DNA of 64,000 bases from Aquimarina sediminis. GTDB taxonomy: Bacteria > Bacteroidota > Bacteroidia > Flavobacteriales > Flavobacteriaceae. The stretch is taken from positions 248,001 to 312,000 of the forward strand of contig NZ_POYJ01000002.1 of the NCBI RefSeq assembly GCF_002895435.1, written 5' to 3'. Shown here in pieces: positions 35,463 through 45,435 of this stretch. Each line of letters begins with the position of its first letter. Within the stretch, counting starts at the first letter, position 1. Below the pieces are notes generated by a model. It was not told the DNA's origin and searched no databases. It saw nothing but the letters and a program-made list of their open reading frames with translations. Made by a program: the position numbers and the translations under genes.

Positions 35463-36776
35463 CTATAATTTTATATCTTTTCTTCCAATAGAGAAATAAG
35501 AAATTTTTTCCTTTTCTATATCATTAACATCGTACAAATTCCTGCCATCAAAAATAACATTATCAGTAAGATTATCTTTGATTCTTTTAAAATCTGGAGT
35601 TCTAAAAATACTCCATTCCGTACAAATAATTAATGCATCTGCCTCTTCTAACACATCATACATCGTTTTTGAAAATAGTATCCTATCGTCATACCTTTTA
35701 GCGACATTACCCATTGCTTCTGGATCAAATGCTCTAATTTTTGCACCGGCATTCAATAACTCATCAATAACATACAAAGAAGGCGCTTCTCGAATATCGT
35801 CTGTTTCTGGCTTAAATGCCAACCCCCAGATAGCAAAAGTTTTATTTTTTAAATCCCCATTAAAATATGTGTTAATTTTTGGTATTAATGCAGTTTTTTG
35901 TTTTTGATTTACTTCAATTACAGAGTTTAAAATTCGAAAATCATAATCCACTTCCTTACCTGATTTATATAATGCCTTCACATCTTTCGGAAAACAGGAA
36001 CCTCCATATCCAATACCTGGGAATAAAAATCGCTTGCCTATCCTTGAGTCTGTTCCCATCCCTCTACGTACCTCATCTACGTCAGCTCCAACTTTCTCAC
36101 AATAATTTGCAATCTCGTTCATAAAAGTAATTTTAGCAGCAAGAAAAGAATTAGCAGCATACTTGGTAAGCTCTGCTGATTTCTCATCCATTATGATAAT
36201 AGGATTACCTGATCTAACAAATGGTTTATATAGCTTTTGCATCAGCTCAGTTGCTCTTTCAGAACTAGAGCCGACTACAATTCTTTCTGGCTTTAAAAAA
36301 TCGTCTACGGCAAAACCTTCCCTAAGAAACTCTGGATTGGAAACTACATCAAAATCACATGTCGTGTTTTTTGCAATTGTTTTATACACTTTTTCTGCTG
36401 TTCCTACAGGAACAGTACTTTTATCTACAATAACTTTATATTCATCAATCATTTTCCCAATATCATCCGCAACTCCAAGAACATATGATAAGTCTGCAGA
36501 GCCATCTTCATCTTCAGGTGTGGGCAATGCCAAAAAAACAATCTCCGCATGGTCTAGGCCTTCTTTTAGAGAAGTAGAGAACTTTAGTCTTCCCGCTTTA
36601 ATATTCCTATCAAAAAGTACATCAAGATGTGGTTCATATATAGGAATTTCGCCATCACGCATTTTTTGGACTTTTTGCTCATTTATATCCACACAGATAA
36701 CTTCATTTCCTGTTTCTGCTAAACAGGTTCCAGTTACAAGCCCAACATACCCCGTTCCTATTACTGATATTTTCAT
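35463..36776 (-). CDS. ugd: UDP-glucose 6-dehydrogenase
   Basis: Oxidises UDP-glucose to UDP-glucuronate with two NAD. The 437-aa protein starts [19 protein letters not shown] (NAD-binding Rossmann motif), and the catalytic Cys261 sits in YGGSCFPKD. The C-terminal UDP-binding domain ([17 protein letters not shown]) is complete. It overlaps the upstream GT4 gene by 4 bp and feeds the decarboxylase just downstream. Confidence 0.96.
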   Translation of the reverse strand: MKISVIGTGYVGLVTGTCLAETGNEVICVDINEQKVQKMRDGEIPIYEPHLDVLFDRNIKAGRLKFSTSLKEGLDHAEIVFLALPTPEDEDGSADLSYVLGVADDIGKMIDEYKVIVDKSTVPVGTAEKVYKTIAKNTTCDFDVVSNPEFLREGFAVDDFLKPERIVVGSSSERATELMQKLYKPFVRSGNPIIIMDEKSAELTKYAANSFLAAKITFMNEIANYCEKVGADVDEVRRGMGTDSRIGKRFLFPGIGYGGSCFPKDVKALYKSGKEVDYDFRILNSVIEVNQKQKTALIPKINTYFNGDLKNKTFAIWGLAFKPETDDIREAPSLYVIDELLNAGAKIRAFDPEAMGNVAKRYDDRILFSKTMYDVLEEADALIICTEWSIFRTPDFKRIKDNLTDNVIFDGRNLYDVNDIEKEKISYFSIGRKDIKL

Positions 36777-37903
36777 GCCTTTTTATTAGTGTTTTTTATA
36801 AATGAGTTTATTTCTTGTATGATTTTTTTAATAAAAACATCTTCTTTAAACTTTTCTGCATGCTCCTTTATCCAAAAAGGATCAAAAGCATGTTCATGTC
36901 TCTCAAACCTATAGAGTGCTTTGTTCAACGAATCTACTGTTTGCTCTTCAAAAAAGATACCAGACGATTCATTTATATTTTCATTATTTTCAACTACTGT
37001 TTCTAATGCCCCACCTTTTTTATATGCAATTACAGGAATACCATAAGCCATGACCTCCAAAGGAATCATACCAAAATCCTCTTCTCCTGGAAAGAGTAAA
37101 ACTTTTGTTTTACTAAAAATTGCTTCAACCTCTTTCCATGACAAATTCCCCTCAAACTTTATATTGTTATTGGCTTTTTTTTGTAAAGACTCTTTTTCAG
37201 AACCATTACCAATGATAATTAATGGTTTTCCGTTTCTATTGAATGTTTCTACTAATAAATCAATTCTTTTATACGGTGTTATGGCACCAAAACTTAAATA
37301 AAACTCTTTCTTTTGATTTGAAAACGTTTCCTTTTCAAAAAAATCTTCGCTAATGGGAGGGTAAACTACTACAGCTTCTCTTTTATAGAATTTCTTTACT
37401 CTATTGGCTACATTCTTTGAGTTTGCTACATATAAATCAACATTTTCGATCGTTGTCTTATCCCACCTCCTAAGTCTTTCAAAAAAAAATGCAAGAATAG
37501 GTCTTAAAAATTTATTTACAGACCGCAGATACTCTTCTGTATATCCCCAGCAATACCTCATTGGGGAATGAATGTAGCAAACGTGAGGAATATTCTTTTT
37601 GTTTGAAATACCTTTGGCTGGTCCCGACTCTGAAGATATTATCAAGTCATAATCATCTTTTAATTTCAATGATTTAATTCCAATCGGATACAATGGGAAT
37701 ATTTTTTGATATCTTTTTCTAAGAAAAGACGTATTTAGTATAGAAGTGTATACTTTATGCCCTTCTAAATGATTACCATATGACTCCTTATCATAGAATA
37801 ATGTATAAATATCTGCATCAGGAAACTTTTTAAGAATTGCCTCTACAACCTTTTCTCCTCCTCTTCTTGTAACAAACCAATAATGTACTATAGCTACCTT
37901 CAT
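36773..37903 (-). CDS. Glycosyltransferase family 4
   Basis: A 376-aa retaining GT-B enzyme. The acceptor domain opens VAIVHYWFVTRRGGEKVVEAI, a pattern seen in WbaZ-like mannosyltransferases; the donor domain has the family E-x7-E motif in EEDFGMIPLEVMAYGIPVIA. It would add a hexose (possibly mannose) to the growing lipid-linked repeat unit on the cytoplasmic face. Its start abuts the epimerase stop and its end overlaps ugd by 4 bp. Confidence 0.9.
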   Translation of the reverse strand: MKVAIVHYWFVTRRGGEKVVEAILKKFPDADIYTLFYDKESYGNHLEGHKVYTSILNTSFLRKRYQKIFPLYPIGIKSLKLKDDYDLIISSESGPAKGISNKKNIPHVCYIHSPMRYCWGYTEEYLRSVNKFLRPILAFFFERLRRWDKTTIENVDLYVANSKNVANRVKKFYKREAVVVYPPISEDFFEKETFSNQKKEFYLSFGAITPYKRIDLLVETFNRNGKPLIIIGNGSEKESLQKKANNNIKFEGNLSWKEVEAIFSKTKVLLFPGEEDFGMIPLEVMAYGIPVIAYKKGGALETVVENNENINESSGIFFEEQTVDSLNKALYRFERHEHAFDPFWIKEHAEKFKEDVFIKKIIQEINSFIKNTNKKA

Positions 37904-38905
37904 TTAATCAAAATCTTCTTGCGACACTAATTTCCAATGCTTTAAGGCATTTCTAAAATCATATTTAAACTCAAAACCATTATCTATTAAGTATTGTGGT
38001 TTTATATTAGTAGGAAAACCGGCCTTTTTTACTCTTACAGGGTGAATATCTGATTTCTTTCCAATTATTGTAAAAAGGATCTGAACAAAAAAGGCAATAA
38101 TTGCTAATACACTAACTGGTAACTTTAAAGTCGGCTTCTTAATTTCTAAATAATCTTTTGCTATCGTTACCATCTCATTTAGTGGAACTACGGGGTTTTC
38201 GGCATAATTATAAACGATTAATCTTTCCTCCTTTTTGATTGTAAATAACATACTATCTATCAAACCATAAACATAGCCATATGCTTTAATCACCTTACCC
38301 CCATTCGGCAGTACAAAAGTCCCTTTTTTAAGAGCATTTATCATCCTAAAAACATTACCAGGATCCTTTGGTCCAAAAATCACACTTGGTCTAACTATTA
38401 TAAGTCTTCTAGAATCATTTTCTGCTAACCACTCTTTATGAATTTTTTCGGCAAACCCTTTTGATATTCCGTAAGCAGTTTCTGGATATAGAGGAGAAGA
38501 CTCAATTCTTTGATCCAAGGATCTACCATAAGGGGCAATACTACTTGTAAAAAAAATATTATCTATTTTGTTCTCTCTGGCAAAATTATTGATGTTTTCA
38601 GCACCAGGGATATTTGTGTCAAAATATTCCTGAAACTCGTGTCCTGGCTCTCTATGAATTGCGGCAAAATTAAAAATCCAGCTTTTTTCAGAATCAAAAC
38701 CTAGTAAATCTACCCCTAGATCTATTTTTTTCTTCACATCAACTGCAATATATTTAACTTTTTGATTCAAATAATCATCAAACCCTATTAGAGGCTTTAA
38801 ATCTGCAATAATATAGCTGTCGAATTGATTTTCATTAAGTAGTTCCTGTAGTAAATGTCTTCCTATATATCCTGAACCACCAAAAATTATTGCAACCCCT
38901 TTCAT
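37904..38905 (-). CDS. NAD-dependent epimerase/dehydratase (extended SDR)
   Basis: A 333-aa protein. The nucleotide-binding motif is GGSGYIG near the N-terminus (9-15), and the catalytic Tyr-x-x-x-Lys is in YGISKGFAEK with a preceding TSSI serine. The later region has a hydrophobic segment (LPVSVLAIIAFFVQILFTIIG), which is unusual for a soluble epimerase but familiar from 3-beta-HSD-like members of the superfamily. It probably modifies a nucleotide- or lipid-linked sugar in this locus; the substrate is not assignable. Confidence 0.8.
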   Translation of the reverse strand: MKGVAIIFGGSGYIGRHLLQELLNENQFDSYIIADLKPLIGFDDYLNQKVKYIAVDVKKKIDLGVDLLGFDSEKSWIFNFAAIHREPGHEFQEYFDTNIPGAENINNFARENKIDNIFFTSSIAPYGRSLDQRIESSPLYPETAYGISKGFAEKIHKEWLAENDSRRLIIVRPSVIFGPKDPGNVFRMINALKKGTFVLPNGGKVIKAYGYVYGLIDSMLFTIKKEERLIVYNYAENPVVPLNEMVTIAKDYLEIKKPTLKLPVSVLAIIAFFVQILFTIIGKKSDIHPVRVKKAGFPTNIKPQYLIDNGFEFKYDFRNALKHWKLVSQEDFD

Positions 38906-38945
38906 AAACTAATAAAACTTTATTTATTCTTATTCTTCTTAATTG

Positions 38946-40175
38946 TTATATTTTGGTTCTAACCCTTTTTTGTTCATGTGCTAATCGAAACAACGCGCTA
39001 AAAACTGCAAAAATAACAATTCCCTTTATAACTCTGAAAAAAGGTTCTATTGTTGAAGCTAATATAACCAAAAGGCAAAGAGAAATCATAGAAAGAGAAA
39101 GGGTTTTTTTATGCTTTTCTACAAAAGTAAATGCTGGCTTTATATAAACATATAATAGCATAAATACTCCTAAAATACCCGTTTCTAAAAGCATCGTTAA
39201 ATATTGGTTATGAATCTCATTACCCTTGTATTGCGTTCTTATGTCACTAATTGTTGTTAACTTGTTTTTAATAAACTTTCCTCCTAATCCAAACCCTTCT
39301 CCCCATACAAAATAATTCGCCTTAGCATTTTCGTATACTATTGGCCATAAGAAAAACCTTTCATCACTTTTTATATGTTCAATTTTATACCTTAGAAAAG
39401 GTAATTGGAAATAGGTAACAACAAGAATTAATAAAACTATTGCATAAGTTGCCAATAAATATTTCGTATTTTTTCTAAAATAAAAAGTAATGTAGATTAA
39501 ATGGACACAAAGGTTCACTAACAATGGAATTCTGGCTGCCAAATAAAATAGATTAATATTAAACGCAAGCAATAGAAGAATTGTTATGTGTTTTCCGAAA
39601 AGTTTACTAAAACAATTTTTACTTCCTAACAATATTATATTAACAATTATAATTAAATAGCTCCAATAAGAAGGATGTACATCCCACATTAAATGAGGGT
39701 ATTTAAACTGTAAATAAGTGTCATTTTTATTCACACCTCTCATAACTTCAATCCAGTCCTCGAAAGTATAAACAAACCAAATGAGCTTTCCAACAGAAAA
39801 CAATGAAACCAGAAGCATTATTAGGACATAAGATTGTAAAACAAATCGTGTTCTTTTTTCTGTTAAATCAGAAGAAAAGAGAACAATGGGAATTAAAATC
39901 AAGGAAATATAGCGTTCCAAAGCTTTTATCGAACTAAAAAAATCGCTAGATAATATTGAAGCAATCACACAGAATATCACAAATATCAAATAAGGCTTCA
40001 AAAAGAGTTTGTTTTTTCTAAAATTTGAAAGCTTGTTTTTTTCAAACAAAGCAGTGAAGACTACAAAAAATATAAATGGTGAAAGAATTTTTTCAGAACA
40101 AAATACAGCAACTATTGGTAATGCCGAAATGAGGAAAGGTAATATAAATTCTTTTTTAGTCTTAATAAACTTCAT
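38946..40175 (-). CDS. O-antigen ligase family membrane protein (second copy)
   Basis: A 409-aa protein with about 11 spans. The Wzy_C signature is present: GEGFGLGGKF then NEIHNQYLTMLLETGILG in the large periplasmic loop. It is related in layout to the protein at 31.7 kb. Its ATG overlaps the stop of the Wzy gene by 4 bp. Because a polymerase and a ligase both belong to this family, one of the two is likely WaaL-like. Confidence 0.83.
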   Translation of the reverse strand: MKFIKTKKEFILPFLISALPIVAVFCSEKILSPFIFFVVFTALFEKNKLSNFRKNKLFLKPYLIFVIFCVIASILSSDFFSSIKALERYISLILIPIVLFSSDLTEKRTRFVLQSYVLIMLLVSLFSVGKLIWFVYTFEDWIEVMRGVNKNDTYLQFKYPHLMWDVHPSYWSYLIIIVNIILLGSKNCFSKLFGKHITILLLLAFNINLFYLAARIPLLVNLCVHLIYITFYFRKNTKYLLATYAIVLLILVVTYFQLPFLRYKIEHIKSDERFFLWPIVYENAKANYFVWGEGFGLGGKFIKNKLTTISDIRTQYKGNEIHNQYLTMLLETGILGVFMLLYVYIKPAFTFVEKHKKTLSLSMISLCLLVILASTIEPFFRVIKGIVIFAVFSALFRLAHEQKRVRTKI

Positions 40176-41377
40176 CTTTCTTCGTTAAAATTTAATTTAT
40201 CTTGTTTTATAAATAAGATTAAAAAAAGAGAATATAACCAACCAGACTGTGCAGAAAAAATCATTGGGTTCACTAAGAGTTCTAAATGGAAAAATACAAA
40301 TAGTCCAAACAATACAATTTTTTCCCTTTTTCTTCTTTTCAAAAATCTATATAAAATAACAAATAACAAATACAAATATAGTAGTGTTAGTACAAGACCA
40401 TTCCTATATAAAATATCAAATACTACCAAATGAGAAGTTTCAAATTCCTGCCCTGTTTCTGGAATAGTAAAATCCATACTGCCATTGCCGTGACCAAATA
40501 GCATTTGAAAAATAGAAGAGTTAATAAATTCGTTAAAAACATAACCTATTAATGTTCCTCTTCCAGCAAAAAAAGTATCCAAAGAAGTTTTTCCATCCAA
40601 AAAGCTTAAAAATCGAGTATTTAACTGGTATACTATTTCATCCATTTTTCCTGAAAAGATTAAAATTGCCATTCCGGCAATTACCCCTATAACCGAATAT
40701 TTTATAATAGCATTAAACGTTTCTCTTTTAACATCATATAGAGCAGTTATGAATAGTGTAAAAACAGCCGCGATTAAAGCTCCTCTGGACATGGTTAATA
40801 ATATGATAAGTAAAAATAAAAGGCAAAGAAAAATCCTTAGGCTTTTTTTCTTCAAATAAAAAAAACTAATTACGAGTCCTAGACCATTAAATATAGCAAA
40901 CGTATTAACCCCAGCCACAAACTCTGCTTCAATTCTTTCTCCCCAGAGTACACTAAGTCTAAAAACATGGTCTGGTTCTTCTAGAAACACCCTGAGGCTA
41001 ACAAAAATAACAATGACTAAAAACAAATTGAGAATATATTTTAAGCTTAAAGCCCTTATGTAATATGTCATAAGTATTAAGGCTAATACATTTTGAAAAT
41101 AAATTACAGTTTTAGTAATTTGTTCATTTATTAACATCTTATTAGAAAGGATATTAATACCTGTACTAAAAAAAACTAGACTAAAAACAAGTACAGCAAT
41201 AAGCGTAATATTATTATTAACTAATCTTCCTTTGGTTAATACCAACATAACCAAAAACTGAAATAAAACCATTAAAGTCGACAAATAGATATTTCCCATT
41301 CCGCTCAACACAATAAAGTTAAATGGGAATGACAACAATAATGTTGTTAAAGACGCCTTTGCAATGTTTATTTTCAT
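40172..41377 (-). CDS. O-antigen polymerase-like membrane protein (Wzy)
   Basis: A 401-aa protein with 10-12 predicted spans; a periplasmic loop near 265-325 has FGHGNGSMDF followed by SHLVVFDILYRNGLVL, the G-x-G and H pattern of Wzy/WaaL enzymes in a more divergent form than the two neighbours. Sequence divergence, as expected for a repeat-unit-specific polymerase, makes it the best Wzy candidate. It is coupled by 4-bp overlaps to both adjacent genes. Confidence 0.78.
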   Translation of the reverse strand: MKINIAKASLTTLLLSFPFNFIVLSGMGNIYLSTLMVLFQFLVMLVLTKGRLVNNNITLIAVLVFSLVFFSTGINILSNKMLINEQITKTVIYFQNVLALILMTYYIRALSLKYILNLFLVIVIFVSLRVFLEEPDHVFRLSVLWGERIEAEFVAGVNTFAIFNGLGLVISFFYLKKKSLRIFLCLLFLLIILLTMSRGALIAAVFTLFITALYDVKRETFNAIIKYSVIGVIAGMAILIFSGKMDEIVYQLNTRFLSFLDGKTSLDTFFAGRGTLIGYVFNEFINSSIFQMLFGHGNGSMDFTIPETGQEFETSHLVVFDILYRNGLVLTLLYLYLLFVILYRFLKRRKREKIVLFGLFVFFHLELLVNPMIFSAQSGWLYSLFLILFIKQDKLNFNEER

Positions 41378-42408
41378 TTTGACAGTTTTTCTAAAAACAG
41401 TTCTTTCATTTTTATTCCTGTCCTAATAAATAAATCTTCCATTTTTTCATTCTTAGGTAATTTTTCATCTCTAATTAGATAAACCCAACTTTCGACAAAA
41501 GTAGGTAAAACCAGTTTTAAGTTTAAGGAAGCTGTTGATCCAAAAGAAATAACAACTGATGGTTCTATGTTTTGTACTATACTATGAATTGGGGATTTAT
41601 CTTCAATTAACACTAGTTTTTCCCTTAATTCTCGTTTCAAGAAATCCTTTACCAAATCTTTTTTTCCGTGGTGATGAGGTTTATAATATACTTTTTGTAA
41701 ATCAGGAGTGGTTTTAAAATCTTTAATAATAATTTCTAAAGATTGTTTATAACCTGAGATAGGAATAAAATTAATAATTGGTTCCTGTCCTATTATCAAA
41801 ACATTTCCTCTTTTTTGATAAGAGAAAGATTCATATGGAATCACCAAACTTTTTTGGGGTCTATTAGCTAGTTTTGGAAAAAATACATATTGCCCATTAA
41901 CTTCCTTCATTTCAACTCCTGTAATATGCCCATCAAAATTTTGAGTCCGTAACCCTAAAACTCCAAGAAAATAGTTAACACTTTGTTTCCCTAGCATTTT
42001 CCCGTCCAAAGTAACTTTATAATAATTAAGCAGACCATCTTCAATGATAAATCTTTCTTTAATTTTTTTAAAATTAAAGAAAATAGCGTTAGTTAACACA
42101 TGAGCTAAATCCACATAGAAGAAATTTAGCTCTATATTTTTCATGTATTTTATTTTCCTATATACTTTTAAAAAGGTAATAATTTGTTGCGCAAAATTAA
42201 TATAACGTTGAATTTTGTTTTCGCTTACCTCCCTCGAAGCTTCTTCAAAATATACTTGATTCCAAAACACGGGATTATAGGAAAGCCCATGAGGGTTAAT
42301 CAAAATATTTTCGTATTCATCATCCAAATGAAATTTCTTAGCTATTAAATTCTCAGAAATAGTCAAAGTATATGGCGTAATAGGTAGAAACAAATTTACT
42401 TTAGTCAT
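41374..42408 (-). CDS. Sialyltransferase-like glycosyltransferase (candidate nonulosonate transferase)
   Basis: 344 aa, soluble, GT-B-like. The bacterial sialyl/polysialyltransferase motifs can be seen in the right order: the D/E-D/E-G motif as EDG (123-125), an HP-type motif as KPHHHGK (243-249), and the Ser/Thr motif as GSTAS (290-294). The locus encodes a pseudaminic-acid-type pathway, so transfer of a CMP-nonulosonate is the natural prediction. It overlaps wzx and wzy genes by 4 bp each. The HP motif is a variant (PHHH), so confidence in the family is moderate. Confidence 0.65.
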   Translation of the reverse strand: MTKVNLFLPITPYTLTISENLIAKKFHLDDEYENILINPHGLSYNPVFWNQVYFEEASREVSENKIQRYINFAQQIITFLKVYRKIKYMKNIELNFFYVDLAHVLTNAIFFNFKKIKERFIIEDGLLNYYKVTLDGKMLGKQSVNYFLGVLGLRTQNFDGHITGVEMKEVNGQYVFFPKLANRPQKSLVIPYESFSYQKRGNVLIIGQEPIINFIPISGYKQSLEIIIKDFKTTPDLQKVYYKPHHHGKKDLVKDFLKRELREKLVLIEDKSPIHSIVQNIEPSVVISFGSTASLNLKLVLPTFVESWVYLIRDEKLPKNEKMEDLFIRTGIKMKELFLEKLSK

Positions 42409-43649
42409 ATATCCAATTTTAATTTCTTTACGTAAAGAAATTTCATTACAAAAATTAAGAAAAAGCTTGCAAAGGTAGAAATTCCAGCTCCAATTAAACC
42501 TAAATTAGGTAATAGAATAAAATTTAAAACTACATTAATAATACATGCATAAATAACAGGTTTTATAAGGTAACTATCCTTATGAAGTGCGTACAAAATT
42601 ATATGTGGAATTAAAGAAAGGTTAAAAAATACGTTAGCCAAAAGTAAGATAACGTAGGTATCCAACTCTGTACTATATTCTGATTTGCCAATCCAATTTA
42701 ATACTGGGTGCAAAAAGACCAGCAGTAGTATTACCGATATACTCAGAAAAATAATCATTTCTTTCTTATAAGATCGAATTAGTACTTTTAGTTTTGCTTT
42801 GTCATTCTCTTTAAAAGCCTTAAGTATTTTTGGGTATAGCATAATTACAACTGCCGTATTAATTACAACATTAAGACTATTAGAAATATTGGCGTAAAAT
42901 GAATAAATTCCTACCTCTATATTAGAATAGAAATAACCAATAATATACCGATCAGAAAGTTCAATTATTTTTAAAGTAATAGTACTTAACAAGAAGGGAA
43001 TACTAATCAAAAATCCTTTGGTTATCCAGGTTCTATCAATATACAACTCTTTCAAATTTACATATCCAAAACTAAAAGTTAGAACAAAGCATAATAGAAC
43101 CAGTATTACATTGCTAAATAACCAATAAGTGATAATATCAAAGATCTCGATTGAGTCCTCATTATATCTACTAATTAATACTAATACAATAATCCAAAAA
43201 CTCGACCTAAAAAACATAATAAAATTAGCCAAAACGGGTCTTGAAAAAAGCACTAATAACCTATACAATTCTTGCCCAAAATATTCAGTAAACAGTAATA
43301 GATATACTATAAAAATATATGGCAAGTTATTATACGACATCGACACATAGAAAAGTGGAAATGACACAATAAAGAGAAGAAGACTAAATACTAATTGATT
43401 AAAAAGTTTTAAGGCAATTTTCTCCTGGCTATCACTTATGAAGTCACGATGGGCATAATTATAGAAGTCAAAACCAACTAAGTATATGAAAAAAGTAATT
43501 GTGGTAACCAAGAGGCTTAGATCCCCATAATCAGCAACCAGCATTTTTTTAGGAAGAAAAATAGTGAAAAAAAGGAATTTTATCCCCATTGAAAATACTT
43601 TCAAAAAAAGCACCAGTCCTTTGTTAAATATAGATTTAGATATTTTCAT
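42405..43649 (-). CDS. wzx: Wzx-type O-unit flippase
   Basis: A 414-aa polysaccharide flippase with about 12 spans, opening FNKGLVLFLKVFSMGIKFLF and containing the mid-protein segment DRYIIGYFYSNIEVGIYSFYA typical of Wzx proteins. It should flip the completed undecaprenyl-linked repeat unit. Its presence next to a Wzy and two Wzz-like proteins points to Wzx/Wzy-dependent assembly rather than an ABC exporter. Confidence 0.88.
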   Translation of the reverse strand: MKISKSIFNKGLVLFLKVFSMGIKFLFFTIFLPKKMLVADYGDLSLLVTTITFFIYLVGFDFYNYAHRDFISDSQEKIALKLFNQLVFSLLLFIVSFPLFYVSMSYNNLPYIFIVYLLLFTEYFGQELYRLLVLFSRPVLANFIMFFRSSFWIIVLVLISRYNEDSIEIFDIITYWLFSNVILVLLCFVLTFSFGYVNLKELYIDRTWITKGFLISIPFLLSTITLKIIELSDRYIIGYFYSNIEVGIYSFYANISNSLNVVINTAVVIMLYPKILKAFKENDKAKLKVLIRSYKKEMIIFLSISVILLLVFLHPVLNWIGKSEYSTELDTYVILLLANVFFNLSLIPHIILYALHKDSYLIKPVIYACIINVVLNFILLPNLGLIGAGISTFASFFLIFVMKFLYVKKLKLDI

Positions 43650-43716
43650 TGTCCATTTTTCATAACCAAATCCTTTTTACGCATAAATTGTCTAATCTTT
43701 ATATCTAATCCTAAGC

Positions 43717-45435
43717 TCATGTTTTTTCTTGTGTTTTTTGATGTTTTTCATCTAAAACATACAAATAAAGTTTCCAAAAGGATTTTGAATTACTGAAGGA
43801 TTTTAAAAACTTAAAATCAATATCGTCATGGTTCATGATGGGTACTGATGAAATTAGGTATTTACCATTCATTACTTTAAATTGCTCTGAGTTTAAGGAT
43901 AAGTTTTTGATAGTGTATCCTGCTTCTTTGTTTATAATATATCTTCTCCCTATTTCTGAAGAAAACAAATAACATCGGCTTCCCCAAAAATCAAAATATT
44001 TTTGATTCCCTTTATTCTTTTCTAACTCTTCTTGAATTATTTTTCGAAACTGATGTTTATAGGACAACAGGTAATTATTTTGATAACTATCTAGAGTATT
44101 AAAACCATGATATTGCGCTACATTGGGGAAAATTCCTAAGCTTAAAAAATTATGATTTTCAATTTCATTTTCTCCTAAATAGGTTTTTATATCACCAAAT
44201 AAATCTTCTGCAAAAAACTCTCTGAAATTTGGTTCTTCTATTGGAGTTTTAAGTAAAATCTTTGTGTTGTTTATATATTCTTTGTTCTTTTCGAAAATAC
44301 TAAACAAACAAAATAAAACAGTCACGACACTAACTATCTTATGAATATGAAATCTGGACCTAAGGTTATCAATTACAAGAGCAAGAAACAATAACCACAA
44401 AAAAGGCAATAAAAAATAAAATCTCTCAGAATTAAAGCTTCTCAGAAAATTAATTTCTTTAAACATAAAAGTTAAAGAAGAATTAAGCCCTACCCATAAT
44501 ATTATAAACAAAATGCTAGCTCCCACTATTTTGATTTCTCGAGTAAACTTAAGTTTAAAAAACAATAGTCCCAGAAAAAATAATGCAATTATCGGTCTAA
44601 CATCCAAAACTCCAGAATGGTAATGAGTTGCTTTTAAATAAGTAAGGATAGTATTATAAATACTTTTTAAAGAAGGTTCTCCCGACATAATAAAATTATT
44701 CCATTCTACCCTATGAGAAATGATATCACCCCTAAAAAAAGTGGAATATATAAGTTGAATTTCTACAAAAACATTAATAAGACATAAGAATAATATCCCT
44801 ACAGCAAACGTTTTTGGAAAAACCCGATTGTTATAATAGTACACTCCCCCTATGAGTATAAGGAAAGGAATAATAAACGGTAGGGTAACAACAATAAAAG
44901 AATAAAAAGGGAATACTATAATAATCAACCAATCATACCATTTCTGCCTATTGTAAAGTAAGTTCAAAAAAGAAAACAATAACAAAGGTTGCCCGGAAAT
45001 TGAGATTCCGTATTGTATATGGTAATACGATATAAATCCAAAACAGATGGAAATTATCACGACTACTCCGTTATTTTCTTTAATAAAGAATCTTTTTAGT
45101 AGCAAGAACATCCCTAGATAACCAATTACATGAACAAGCAAATGATTAACCAAATAGGCATATACCGGAGAAAGTATAGCAAAAATGAGAAATGTAATAT
45201 TAAGTCCACTTCTGAGTAAGCCTCGAGGGAGACCATTCATAATACCCTCTATCTCATTTTGAAACCCTAGATTAAGGGTCATGTTTTGTTCAATAATTTT
45301 TTTAATGTAAACTAATTCTCCATCTAAATTATCATGTATTAGAATATAAGATTCCTCTCCCAAAAAAAACCAAAACACATAAGGAATTAGTATAAAAAGT
45401 AATCCAAAAAGAAAGTATTTTCTACTATTTTTCAT
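43717..45435 (-). CDS. Large multi-pass membrane protein, GT-C-like (DUF6044/YkoS-like)
   Basis: 572 aa with about 12 spans in the first 390 residues and a soluble C-terminal domain. The first periplasmic loop has SYILIHDNLDGELVYIKKII; an acidic residue cluster in this loop is a feature of GT-C glycosyltransferases that use lipid-linked donors. I recall similar proteins as DUF6044 (YkoS). A role in decorating the polymer or lipid outside the membrane is inferred. It overlaps the methyltransferase stop by 11 bp. Confidence 0.6.
   Translation of the reverse strand: MKNSRKYFLFGLLFILIPYVFWFFLGEESYILIHDNLDGELVYIKKIIEQNMTLNLGFQNEIEGIMNGLPRGLLRSGLNITFLIFAILSPVYAYLVNHLLVHVIGYLGMFLLLKRFFIKENNGVVVIISICFGFISYYHIQYGISISGQPLLLFSFLNLLYNRQKWYDWLIIIVFPFYSFIVVTLPFIIPFLILIGGVYYYNNRVFPKTFAVGILFLCLINVFVEIQLIYSTFFRGDIISHRVEWNNFIMSGEPSLKSIYNTILTYLKATHYHSGVLDVRPIIALFFLGLLFFKLKFTREIKIVGASILFIILWVGLNSSLTFMFKEINFLRSFNSERFYFLLPFLWLLFLALVIDNLRSRFHIHKIVSVVTVLFCLFSIFEKNKEYINNTKILLKTPIEEPNFREFFAEDLFGDIKTYLGENEIENHNFLSLGIFPNVAQYHGFNTLDSYQNNYLLSYKHQFRKIIQEELEKNKGNQKYFDFWGSRCYLFSSEIGRRYIINKEAGYTIKNLSLNSEQFKVMNGKYLISSVPIMNHDDIDFKFLKSFSNSKSFWKLYLYVLDEKHQKTQEKT

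Noticed and set aside
36163-36789. 208-codon open frame antisense to ugd
   Set aside because: It mirrors a well-conserved UDP-glucose dehydrogenase gene on the other strand, has no recognisable domain and no promoter; a shadow frame.
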